A stretch of 14,634 bases of DNA from Planctomycetota bacterium (lineage in GTDB: Bacteria > Planctomycetota > Planctomycetia > Pirellulales > Lacipirellulaceae): the NCBI GenBank assembly GCA_024278035.1, contig JAJRUA010000045.1, forward strand, positions 1 to 14,634, given 5' to 3'. The position numbers and the translations under genes are program-made. The notes beneath the pieces are model-generated. The model was not told the origin of the DNA. It worked only from the letters and a program-made list of their open reading frames with translations, and ran no database searches. Below, piece by piece: positions 6,147-13,279 of the stretch (within the stretch, counting starts at the first letter, position 1; each line of letters begins with the position of its first letter).

Positions 6147-8075
6147 ATGACGAGCAACAAGACCCCGCCAGAAACGGAAGAAGTTTCTTTTGCTGAGATG
6201 GCACTCAAACTGGGTGGCAAAAGTGACGACGAAGCCCGGCGAACGGGAGCAATCGACACGGCAGACGACCAAGTCGAGGCTCTCTTCGCTCCGAAGTACC
6301 AAACGGTTCAGAGCCCGGCCCATCGGGCTGTGTGGGAACGGCGTGTGCCGGCGGACGAGTTTCTCAGTTCCCCTCCCAAGCCCCCTGCCGATGTGGTGAA
6401 GGTGATGGAGGCATCGCTAGAGGTGGTCCGTCGCCACAAGCGGGCGGGTACCTTGCACAACGAAGAGGGGCGTCTTCGAGAAGAACTGCTTGCCGAACTG
6501 GCGACGGTCGGCTACTGGGGTCTCTTGGTTGATAAAGAACATGGAGGAAGCGGGGCGAAGTTCTCCAGCGTCGCGGCCTTCCTCTCCCGAATGGCAACAC
6601 TCGATGGCACGATCGCGGGCCTTGCCTCGATCCATGGGTGCATCGGTGCGGTCGATCCCGTAAAAGCCTTTGGTACGGAAGAACAAAAGCGGTGCCACCT
6701 GCCACAACTGGCCAGTGGCAAGCGGCTTAGTGCGTTTGCCCTCACCGAACCAGGGGCGGGAAGCGATCTAACGGCACTCAAAACAACCGCGGTGCTCGAC
6801 GGGGATCATTACGTTGTCAACGGCGAGAAGCTCTTCATCTCCAACATTCTCCCCGGACGCACGATTGGCCTTGTCTGCTTGGTGGAGAACAAGCCGGCCG
6901 TTTTGATCGTTGACTTGCCCGACGAAGAGAGCGAGCAGTTTCAACTAAAAAAATATGAAATCTACGCCCTCAAACATCTCTACAACCGAGGGATCCTCTT
7001 CCACAATCTCCGCGTACCGAAAGAAAATCTCTTGGTACCCAAAAAGGGCGACGGCCTGACGATCGCCTACCACGGCTTGAACCTGGGCCGTGTTTCACTC
7101 TGCGCGAACGCTTCGGGAACAATGCGGCAGATGCTGGTCGGCATGTTGCCGTGGGCCGACTACCGCGTTACCTATGGCGAAAAAATTGGCAGCCGCGAGT
7201 TGGTGCAGCGCCGCGTGGGTGAAATGGCATCGCTCATCGTTGGCTGCGATGCACTGGTTGCCTGGTGTGCCGATCTCTTGGACCGCGGCTATCGGGGCGA
7301 AATGGAGTGCATCATCGCCAAAATTTTCGGTTCCGAATCGCTCAAGCACGCTGCGATTGAGCTGTGCATGAAGACGCACGGCGGGCGAGCCTTTCTCGGC
7401 GGCCATTCTTTTGGTGACAACGTCCATGATTTCCTTGCTCCCTGCATCTACGAAGGAGAGGGCGAAATGCTCGGCATGGCCTTCTTCAAGTCGCTCGTAA
7501 AAGACCATGGCAAGCGGTACTTCGAGCCGGTCGGCAAAGCGCTCGCTGCCGCCGGCATCCAGCGCCCCAATCCGCTCAATCCTCGCCATGCGCTCGTCCT
7601 TGCCGGGGTGGCCGGTCCCTACCTGCGGTGGCGTACCGCACGGCAAATCATGGGCAGCGCAGCGGCCTCCCTGCCCGACATGCCCGAATCGCTCCAAAAA
7701 CATGCCGCATTCGCTTGCCGAGAACTTCCGCGCATGGCACTGGAAATTGATTCCGCCATGCAGAAATTCCAACTCAAGCTCGCTGATCGGCAGTGCCGCA
7801 TGACCGAGCTAAGCAGCCGCTGCCAAGACTTGATGACCATCTTAGCCACAGCCATGTACGCGGCCCGAGAAAAAGACCCGATCGTCCGTGATGCGGGGGA
7901 ACTTTTGTGTCAACAATTGCGTCGTAAGCTCAACGGCAAACGCCCAACGAATCGCTACTTTAAGCAAGTGACCGACTTGGGCCGCCGCGTCGCCGCCGGT
8001 GAAGCCGATGCCTTGTCGTCGCTCGGCTTGGGAGAAATCGACCACCCAAAAATTCTTGAAAGCTACGAAGCGTAA
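6147..8075 (+). CDS. Acyl-CoA dehydrogenase, long form with C-terminal extension
   Basis: This FAD enzyme is predicted to introduce a trans-2,3 double bond into an acyl-CoA thioester, the first step of beta-oxidation. The 642 residues far exceed the ~380 of short/medium-chain enzymes and match the very-long-chain (VLCAD/ACAD9-like) layout. Visible are an N-terminal tail (1-80), the alpha-helical N-domain (~85-190), the FAD/substrate signature FALTEPGAGSDLTALKTT (197-214), the beta-domain (NGEKLFISN, 225-233) and the C-terminal helical domain (~305-450) with MKTHGGRAFLGG. IYEGEGEM (434-441) follows, with Glu436 at the catalytic-base position of the family's YEG motif. Residues ~455-642 form the extra helical domain. 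Chain-length preference and electron acceptor cannot be read from sequence. GGAG lies 11 bases before the ATG. The secreted unknown follows 9 bp after the stop, probably in the same transcript. Confidence 0.93.
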   Translation: MTSNKTPPETEEVSFAEMALKLGGKSDDEARRTGAIDTADDQVEALFAPKYQTVQSPAHRAVWERRVPADEFLSSPPKPPADVVKVMEASLEVVRRHKRAGTLHNEEGRLREELLAELATVGYWGLLVDKEHGGSGAKFSSVAAFLSRMATLDGTIAGLASIHGCIGAVDPVKAFGTEEQKRCHLPQLASGKRLSAFALTEPGAGSDLTALKTTAVLDGDHYVVNGEKLFISNILPGRTIGLVCLVENKPAVLIVDLPDEESEQFQLKKYEIYALKHLYNRGILFHNLRVPKENLLVPKKGDGLTIAYHGLNLGRVSLCANASGTMRQMLVGMLPWADYRVTYGEKIGSRELVQRRVGEMASLIVGCDALVAWCADLLDRGYRGEMECIIAKIFGSESLKHAAIELCMKTHGGRAFLGGHSFGDNVHDFLAPCIYEGEGEMLGMAFFKSLVKDHGKRYFEPVGKALAAAGIQRPNPLNPRHALVLAGVAGPYLRWRTARQIMGSAAASLPDMPESLQKHAAFACRELPRMALEIDSAMQKFQLKLADRQCRMTELSSRCQDLMTILATAMYAAREKDPIVRDAGELLCQQLRRKLNGKRPTNRYFKQVTDLGRRVAAGEADALSSLGLGEIDHPKILESYEA

Positions 8076-8084
8076 AAACCTACT

Positions 8085-9077
8085 ATGCGATTCCTTCTTT
8101 TAATGCTTCTCGTCTTTGCCAGAACCGCGCAAGCGGAAGAGGGGGGCGCTGAGCCTTTCGTCGCTCCCTCGGTTCTTCCGAAAGTTAGCCGACCTGCGGA
8201 GATTGGCGAGCCCAAGGTTTGGCCTTTTTACGCCTCGGCATCAGGGGGCGACGCGATTCGATACTGCGGTTGGTGGAAACGGGGTTGGGAAAACTTTGTC
8301 GAAAAGAAGGCTTTGCCCACCGTAAAAAAACATGGACGAATTTGGATTCACAACCCGGGGGGCGTGACCGATGGCCGGGCGATGCAGTTCCAGCAATTCA
8401 CCGACTGCACGAACCAAGCCAAGCTCACTGGCCAGCCCGAGCTTCAACTCGTCTCGCAATGGGATGTCTTTTCACAGCAAATGAGCCGACTCACCTCGGC
8501 GGGTGATCTGGTTATCTACATCGGTTGCCCTGCAACAATGAAGTTCCTTGATGGCGAGACCGATGCCGAGTGGCTGGTCCGCGCACGTGCCGAAATCGCG
8601 CCGCTGCTGGCGATCGAGCCGAACCCGATCATTGGGTTCGACGCCACTTACGGGCACCCTGCCGATCCAACGCGACACAACTGGGGCCGCTTCGGCGGAG
8701 AAAAAGGGCTGAACGCCCAAGTGATTCAGATATTTATCGACTCGGGCCACGAGGTACTCGCCGAAGCAGCCATTCTTGCCAACGCGCCCTGGCTCCGTGA
8801 CCGGGCGGGTGTGGCAGCCACCGATTGGTTTTGGAGGACCACGTTCAAGGGCCGCGATTTTCGCGCTCCCCATCACATTCCCGAATGGGGAGTGCTCTTT
8901 AGTCCGGGTGAAATACGCGGACGCCAAGTCCGCCTACTCAATCGCCTGCACCGCGAATCGGTCGAGAATTATTCAAGCATTATCGCTGCCACACTGGCTG
9001 CGGGTTACGATGCCTGTTTGCCGGTCAACCAACTCGACAAAGCCCTAGCCGGAAAATCAGCAAAGCCCGCTAACTAG
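8085..9077 (+). CDS. Secreted protein of unknown function
   Basis: I do not recognise this 330-residue protein. It starts with a clear Sec signal peptide: Met-Arg, a Leu/Val-rich core, and a probable AQA cleavage site after residue 17 (MRFLLLMLLVFARTAQA). The mature part looks globular, with alternating strands and helices (RIWIHNPGG at 85-93, DLVIYIGCPAT at 141-151, NPIIGFDATYGHPAD at 180-194, QVIQIFIDSGHEVLAEAAI at 212-230, then HHIPEWGVLFSP at 263-274). That pattern is loosely like a TIM-barrel, but no catalytic motif is convincing. Four cysteines (61, 108, 148, 311) could form disulfides after export. It begins 9 bp after the acyl-CoA dehydrogenase stop, so it is probably co-transcribed, although a cytoplasmic dehydrogenase and an exported protein make an odd pair. 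The next gene is on the opposite strand. Confidence 0.82.
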   Translation: MRFLLLMLLVFARTAQAEEGGAEPFVAPSVLPKVSRPAEIGEPKVWPFYASASGGDAIRYCGWWKRGWENFVEKKALPTVKKHGRIWIHNPGGVTDGRAMQFQQFTDCTNQAKLTGQPELQLVSQWDVFSQQMSRLTSAGDLVIYIGCPATMKFLDGETDAEWLVRARAEIAPLLAIEPNPIIGFDATYGHPADPTRHNWGRFGGEKGLNAQVIQIFIDSGHEVLAEAAILANAPWLRDRAGVAATDWFWRTTFKGRDFRAPHHIPEWGVLFSPGEIRGRQVRLLNRLHRESVENYSSIIAATLAAGYDACLPVNQLDKALAGKSAKPAN

Positions 9078-9339
9078 TCGTCCCTTCCGAACAGCATTCC
9101 TTTTTTTGCAGTAGGCCTTTTCGTATCGTATCCACAAGTTCCAAAACTATCGCACAAGAATCCTCTTTTTCTTCGGCGAAAAACTCCGTATGCTACGCAC
9201 TAAAGTTGAGAAGAACCACCCGCGATAATACCGGATGGCCCCATAAATGTGGGTAAACCTAAGCCCTAGTGCTGCGTCACAGCTAAAAAATAGGGTTGAG
9301 GAAATTAGCCGTTTGGGCGCTAGCCCCAGGGTTCATGCC
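9078..9339. other. Gap between convergent genes, no gene seen
   Basis: These ~260 bases separate the secreted-protein gene from the convergent GH10-like gene. I see a weak AT-rich hairpin (TTTTTC-TTCGGC-GAAAAA, 9166-9183). At 9315-9327 there is a GGGCGCTAGCCCC element that resembles the GGGCGTTAGCCCC core of the inverted repeat at 3090-3171. Neither is a convincing terminator. Confidence 0.45.
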
Positions 9340-10833
9340 TTAGGCAAGATACTCTTTCCGCAGCTTGTAGAGCTCTTCGACGATCGGTTTTTCGTAATTG
9401 TCGGCACCGTAGAGGCCTCCGTGGGGGAAGGCGTGGGGCTGCATGTCCGCGAGTTGACCCCAGAGGATCACCTGCACCGAGTTCTTAGCGAGCAACATTG
9501 GCAGGCGTTCGCGTATCCAAGTGGCTTGCCATTGGGGCGTAATCAATTCCGGATGTTCGCCGCCCGCAACGGTGGCCGTTTTGGGGTCGGCCTTGGGGTC
9601 CATTTTTTGTTCGCTGGGCAACGTGAGAGTGAGCATCAGTGGCGCTTCAAGTCGGACGTTCCAGAGATCGATCAGTCGGCTGAAAGCGAGCGGATTGCGC
9701 AGGGCGGTGGCAAAGGGGTAGTAACCGATGTTCAGTTCAAGGTTAAAGCCGGCGATGCCCAAGTTGGCCCGTTCGAGCGCATCGGCAAAATCGATGGGCG
9801 AAAGCTCCGTATCGCTATGGCCGCGATACTCGGCCCACGGCTGATCGAAGCCGACGACGACGGGTGTTTGGGGATCGATTTCGCGGACGATGTTCACCGC
9901 ACTAGCGACGATTTGTAATCGTTGTTCGTCCGTAAGTGAAAGCACTCCGCCCCGGTTAATGCGTGAGGCGACGTACCAGAGCTGGACTTTCCCCTTGTAA
10001 CGATTGGCCGCCTCACGGACGTGGGTGAGCATGAGCGACGCAAGCGTCTCGAAGTCGCCCTCCCATAGGTAGGCCCAGTCAGGAAGGCGGCGCTCATCGA
10101 ACTCCAGCAAGGGACCGCCACAGATGCGCAAGCCGTTGGCTTGGGCCCACTCGATCGGGCCGTCGGGCTCCGACCAATCGCGTCTTCCTTCGCTCGGTTC
10201 GACAGCGCCCCAGCCGCAAGGGGCGGCAACAAGATTGAACGTCTGGGCGATTCGTTTGGACATCGCGCCGGTGGGGGCTTTACCGCCCATTCGTATGCCG
10301 AGCATCGTGGTAAGTTTTTGCGAGTTGGTCTGCCGAAGCGAGAGCGCTTGTTGGGCATAAACATTGGCAAGGCGATGAGCGGCCCCGGCTGCGGTTGCGA
10401 TGGCGGAACGGGCAAACTGGGCGGCTACGGCCACATCGTTCTGTCGACTGGCAGCAAGTGAGAAGGATTTGGTTGCCTCAGCGACGGTCCCTTTCAGATC
10501 GTCCGGGGCGACCAGCCCGAGTAGTTCCCAAACCGCGAGTTGGTCGCGGAGCCGAAAGACGAGCCCGCGTGCGAGCTCGACCTCAAGCAAGTAGGGTCGG
10601 TCGCGCTCCATGAGCGTCGAGGTGGCAAGTAGCCAATCCCCTTCGTCAGGGATGGGCCAGGGAATGGAGAAACAGCCCGAGCCGTTTTCGGGGCGTTCGA
10701 CCACCAGATGGTCGCCACTTAGTAAGGTTTGCCCGTAGTAGGGCGTTTCGTCGGGCCCAGCAATAAACGAGCGGGCAATCCGTTCTTCGCTGAGCAGCGA
10801 CTGCTCATCGACAACGAACCGCATCAGGCCCAT
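9340..10833 (-). CDS. GH10-like (beta-xylanase fold) protein, probably catalytically dead
   Basis: The protein has 497 residues and no signal peptide, so it is probably cytoplasmic. The N-terminal ~170 residues contain a beta-rich part and then an Ala-rich helical part. Residues ~195-497 follow the glycoside hydrolase family 10 plan: WGAVEPSEGRRDW (208-220) matches the KWdaiEPs segment, WAQANGLRICGGPLLEF (229-245) the rGHtLvWh segment, and ILWGQLADMQPH (456-467) the conserved WGltD region. However, the WDVVNE segment with the acid/base is WYVASR (286-291), placing Arg at the catalytic Glu. The iTELD strand with the nucleophile appears as LMLTLTLPS (399-407), without Glu, and the GH10 His of rGH is Gly. 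A sugar-binding or structural role is more likely than xylanase activity. The alignment was done by eye. An alternative ATG exists at 10824. It is divergent from purC. Confidence 0.8.
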   Translation of the reverse strand: MGLMRFVVDEQSLLSEERIARSFIAGPDETPYYGQTLLSGDHLVVERPENGSGCFSIPWPIPDEGDWLLATSTLMERDRPYLLEVELARGLVFRLRDQLAVWELLGLVAPDDLKGTVAEATKSFSLAASRQNDVAVAAQFARSAIATAAGAAHRLANVYAQQALSLRQTNSQKLTTMLGIRMGGKAPTGAMSKRIAQTFNLVAAPCGWGAVEPSEGRRDWSEPDGPIEWAQANGLRICGGPLLEFDERRLPDWAYLWEGDFETLASLMLTHVREAANRYKGKVQLWYVASRINRGGVLSLTDEQRLQIVASAVNIVREIDPQTPVVVGFDQPWAEYRGHSDTELSPIDFADALERANLGIAGFNLELNIGYYPFATALRNPLAFSRLIDLWNVRLEAPLMLTLTLPSEQKMDPKADPKTATVAGGEHPELITPQWQATWIRERLPMLLAKNSVQVILWGQLADMQPHAFPHGGLYGADNYEKPIVEELYKLRKEYLA

Positions 10834-10990
10834 ACGAATGACTCAAGCGGTGTTAGGAGGAACGAATCGTCGGGAAAATGGACAATAGGCAGGGAGGCCC
10901 CACTTTTCCTAAGTGGAAAGCTAGTCATACTTTAGTTCCTACGGTGACAATCGACAACCGCTTTGCCCTTATCTCGGCCAAGAGAATCGA

Positions 10991-11009
10991 CTTGGCCAGG
11001 AGGGCCAAG
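10991..11009 (+). promoter_or_regulatory. Small hairpin in the purC leader
   Basis: CTTGGCC (10991-10997) and GGCCAAG (11003-11009) are perfect complements around the loop AGGAG, 25 bases upstream of the purC ATG. The loop is a Shine-Dalgarno-like sequence but too far upstream to serve that ATG. It may be a leader structure or chance; it does not resemble the purine riboswitch. Confidence 0.35.
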
Positions 11010-11034
11010 CACAGGAGCAGGGGAAAGACCAACG

Positions 11035-11949
11035 ATGCCGAAGGCTGCACTACTTGAATCTGCAATTCCGGGCCTGGAGGCTCGTCGAGGGAAAGTGCGG
11101 GATATCTATGACCTGGGCGACCAAGTCCTGCTCGTGGCGACGGACCGTCTGAGTGCCTTTGATTGGGTTTTGCCGACGGGCATTCCTGACAAAGGGCGGG
11201 TGCTCACGCAGATCAGCCGGTTTTGGTTCGGTCTGCTAGCGGAGCGATTCGGGGTGGCTCATCACCTCGTAACGTGCGATGTCGAAAAAATGCCGCTGCC
11301 CGAAGGGACCGATCTTGAGTCGCTTGCCGGGCGGACGATGCTCTGTCGAAAGAGCCGCGTCGTGCCGTTTGAGTGTGTGGCACGCGGCTATCTCTCGGGC
11401 TCCGGGTGGAAAGAGTACGAGGCCAGCGGCCAGGTGTGTGGCGTGGCATTACCGGAGGGACTACGAGAGAGCGAGCGTTTGGCCGAGCCGATTTTCACAC
11501 CAGCGACAAAAGCTGAACAGGGCGACCATGATGAAAATGTTCCGTTCGACCGAATGGAGGCCGATCTTGGTGAGGAACTAGCGTCGCGTCTCCGCTTGCA
11601 GTCCTTGGCCATCTATGCGGCCGGGTCCGAATACGCTGCCGAGCGCGGTGTGTTGGTGGCCGACACGAAATTCGAGTTCGGTTTAGCGTCTGGCAAGGAG
11701 GGCGAGGAACTGTTGCTGATTGACGAAGTGCTGACGCCCGACAGCAGCCGATTTTGGCCCGCCGATCGTTACGCACCGGGCGGTTCGCAACCTTCGTTCG
11801 ACAAGCAATTCGTACGCGATTGGCTATTGGCAAGCGATTGGGATCGTAAGAGTACGCCCCCCGCTCTGCCGAAAGAGGTCGTTGAGCAGACCCGTACGAA
11901 GTACATTGAGGCGTACAAAAAGCTAACAGGAGAGGCGCTTGGGTGGTAA
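11035..11949 (+). CDS. purC: Phosphoribosylaminoimidazole-succinocarboxamide synthase (SAICAR synthase)
   Basis: This enzyme joins aspartate to CAIR with ATP to give SAICAR, a step of de novo purine synthesis in the cytoplasm. At 304 residues it is the longer, yeast ADE1-like form rather than the ~240-residue E. coli type. Family motifs in order are GKVRDIYD (19-26), TDRLSAFD (36-43), VVPFECVARGYLSGSGW (109-125, containing the SAICAR synthetase signature), FTPATKAEQGDHDENV (154-169), DTKFEFG (210-216) and DEVLTPDSSRFW (230-241). The frame is open back to a TTG at 10963, but the extra 24 residues are not family-like. The ATG at 11035 leads straight into the substrate-binding region, and AGGGG lies about 11 bases before it. 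It is divergent from the GH10-like gene, and its stop is only 19 bp from the stop of the convergent diadenylate cyclase gene. Confidence 0.96.
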   Translation: MPKAALLESAIPGLEARRGKVRDIYDLGDQVLLVATDRLSAFDWVLPTGIPDKGRVLTQISRFWFGLLAERFGVAHHLVTCDVEKMPLPEGTDLESLAGRTMLCRKSRVVPFECVARGYLSGSGWKEYEASGQVCGVALPEGLRESERLAEPIFTPATKAEQGDHDENVPFDRMEADLGEELASRLRLQSLAIYAAGSEYAAERGVLVADTKFEFGLASGKEGEELLLIDEVLTPDSSRFWPADRYAPGGSQPSFDKQFVRDWLLASDWDRKSTPPALPKEVVEQTRTKYIEAYKKLTGEALGW

Positions 11950-11968
11950 GGAATGACCGCCCGTGGAA

Positions 11969-13069
11969 TCATTCTTCTTTCTTTTTTTTACTCGCTCTCT
12001 TCTTAGAGAGTTTCTCTTTTTCGAGGCTCACCTCTCCCTCAAAATCTCGCCAAGTCATTGCCCGACGAAGTGGTTCGACACGAAGGACGACCTCGCCATC
12101 TTGAAAGACTCGCACGGTACCGCTCGAGGAACTGATCGCCACGGCAATGGCATCCGTTGCCCGACTGATTTGGGCTGCGGCCCAATGACGGGCCCCTAAG
12201 CCTTTGCTAAGCGAGATATCACCCGAAGGAGGGGCCGAGAGGTGCTGTGCCGAAGCGACCACCGTTCCTTTGGCCGAGATGATAAATGCTCCGTCCATTT
12301 GAGCAATCTCTTTGACACCTTCGCGTACTTTGGCATCGGTGAGGCTTCGGTCAGCCGCCGTGTACCCTTTGACCGGATCGAAACCCATGGGCTTGCAGTA
12401 CGCAAGCGTCTTGCGATGATCGCCAACGACCATGAGGGCTCCAACCGGTTTTCCTTCGCGCCCTTCTCGGCCGATCTCGACAGCAAGATCGACGACTAGC
12501 TTCAGTATATCGACGGGCGTTTTTGACGAAATTTTTCGTAAGTCACGTACCGTTAGGCGACCCAGATGTTCTTCGAGACGAATCAAACTGAGCGAATCGA
12601 TAACTCCTGGATCAAAACTGCTGTAGATAGTGACGACGGTTGCGTTGTCCTTGAGATGCTCATCGGCAACCGTTTCGAGCAGTGCTTGGGTAAGTCGTTC
12701 GTAGACGGGAGCGCCGGCCATGCCGAGAACGATCGTATCGAACTTGACGCCTGAGTCGTCCTCATGAACGCCGGCAAGGTGGTCTTCCGTATCGGCAGCG
12801 ACGAGCAGTGTGTGTTTGCCGACGGCTTCCTGGAGCTTAGCCCAATCGAGCGGCCGCTCGGCAAGCACCAAAATGGCATCCGCTTCATACAGGTCCGCCA
12901 GGCTGACAGCACGCTCGCAGAAGGCCTCTAGCTGAGGCGTGAACTTACGAGGCGGGGTGCCTGTGCGCGGTGTACGCGGTGCGGGGGGACGGGATGACGC
13001 CATAGAGTGCTTCTTATCAAGACGCTTGAGAGGGGAGCGTTGGGAGTCGGGGCGGCTACGAGGTGACAT
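11969..13069 (-). CDS. dacZ: Diadenylate cyclase, archaeal DacZ type (c-di-AMP synthase)
   Basis: The protein is predicted to condense two ATP into the second messenger c-di-AMP. It has 366 residues from the ATG at 13069. Residues 1-45 are a basic, Pro-rich tail, and ~46-200 form an N-terminal alpha/beta domain like the pyruvate-kinase-like domain of DacZ. Residues ~205-330 are the DAC (DisA_N) domain, with the DGA motif at 259-261, GLGARHWAAAQIS (290-302) at the RHR position and SSSSGTVRVFQDG (313-325). The tail 347-366 is rich in Lys and Glu. The second Arg of the canonical RHR is Trp. No transmembrane helix (as in CdaA) or C-terminal helix-hairpin-helix DNA-binding domain (as in DisA) is present, which supports a soluble DacZ-type enzyme. 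An ATG at 13003 is a possible alternative start. No c-di-AMP phosphodiesterase is seen in the window. Confidence 0.87.
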   Translation of the reverse strand: MSPRSRPDSQRSPLKRLDKKHSMASSRPPAPRTPRTGTPPRKFTPQLEAFCERAVSLADLYEADAILVLAERPLDWAKLQEAVGKHTLLVAADTEDHLAGVHEDDSGVKFDTIVLGMAGAPVYERLTQALLETVADEHLKDNATVVTIYSSFDPGVIDSLSLIRLEEHLGRLTVRDLRKISSKTPVDILKLVVDLAVEIGREGREGKPVGALMVVGDHRKTLAYCKPMGFDPVKGYTAADRSLTDAKVREGVKEIAQMDGAFIISAKGTVVASAQHLSAPPSGDISLSKGLGARHWAAAQISRATDAIAVAISSSSGTVRVFQDGEVVLRVEPLRRAMTWRDFEGEVSLEKEKLSKKRASKKKKEE

Positions 13070-13279
13070 GGGGGGGAGGCATGGGCGGGAAGCGCAAACT
13101 AGCTAAGCAGGGGATGCCCTGCAATCTAATGGACCCTCCCAAGGGGATCAATGCGAATGGCGACAAGAAATTGCAGGGGATAGCCGTTGGCGCGAGCCGG
13201 CGATTCTTGTGCCTCAACCGCAGGCTTGCGCCAGCGGCTATTGTTTTGGCAAGACAATAAGGAGACCGAAATCCTACTT
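13070..13279. other. Intergenic region upstream of the cyclase gene, no gene seen
   Basis: This ~210-bp stretch lies between two minus-strand genes. It contains the imperfect inverted repeat at 13180-13241 and a short GCAGGG-GATG-CCCTGC hairpin near 13110-13125. It should hold the promoter of the cyclase gene unless that is read through from the upstream gene. Confidence 0.5.
13180..13241. repeat. Imperfect 23-bp inverted repeat (second palindrome family)
   Basis: Arms 13180-13202 (starting ATAGCCGTTGGCGCGAGCC) and 13219-13241 (starting CGCAGGCTTGCGCCAGCGG) are complementary at 20 of 23 positions around a 16-base loop. The sequence is unlike the GGGGGCTAA palindromes elsewhere in the window. 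It lies just downstream of the right-end minus-strand gene and upstream of the cyclase gene, consistent with a REP-like element or a transcript end. Confidence 0.7.

Noticed and set aside
7095..7772. 225-codon minus-strand open frame
   Set aside because: It is antisense to the acyl-CoA dehydrogenase; no protein-like motifs.
9247..9918. 223-codon plus-strand open frame
   Set aside because: It lies opposite the GH10-like gene, whose frame has recognisable conserved segments; the plus-strand translation has no family-like features.
10991..11009. Purine riboswitch before purC
   Set aside because: Only one 7-bp hairpin is present; the three-helix layout and conserved loops of the purine riboswitch are missing.
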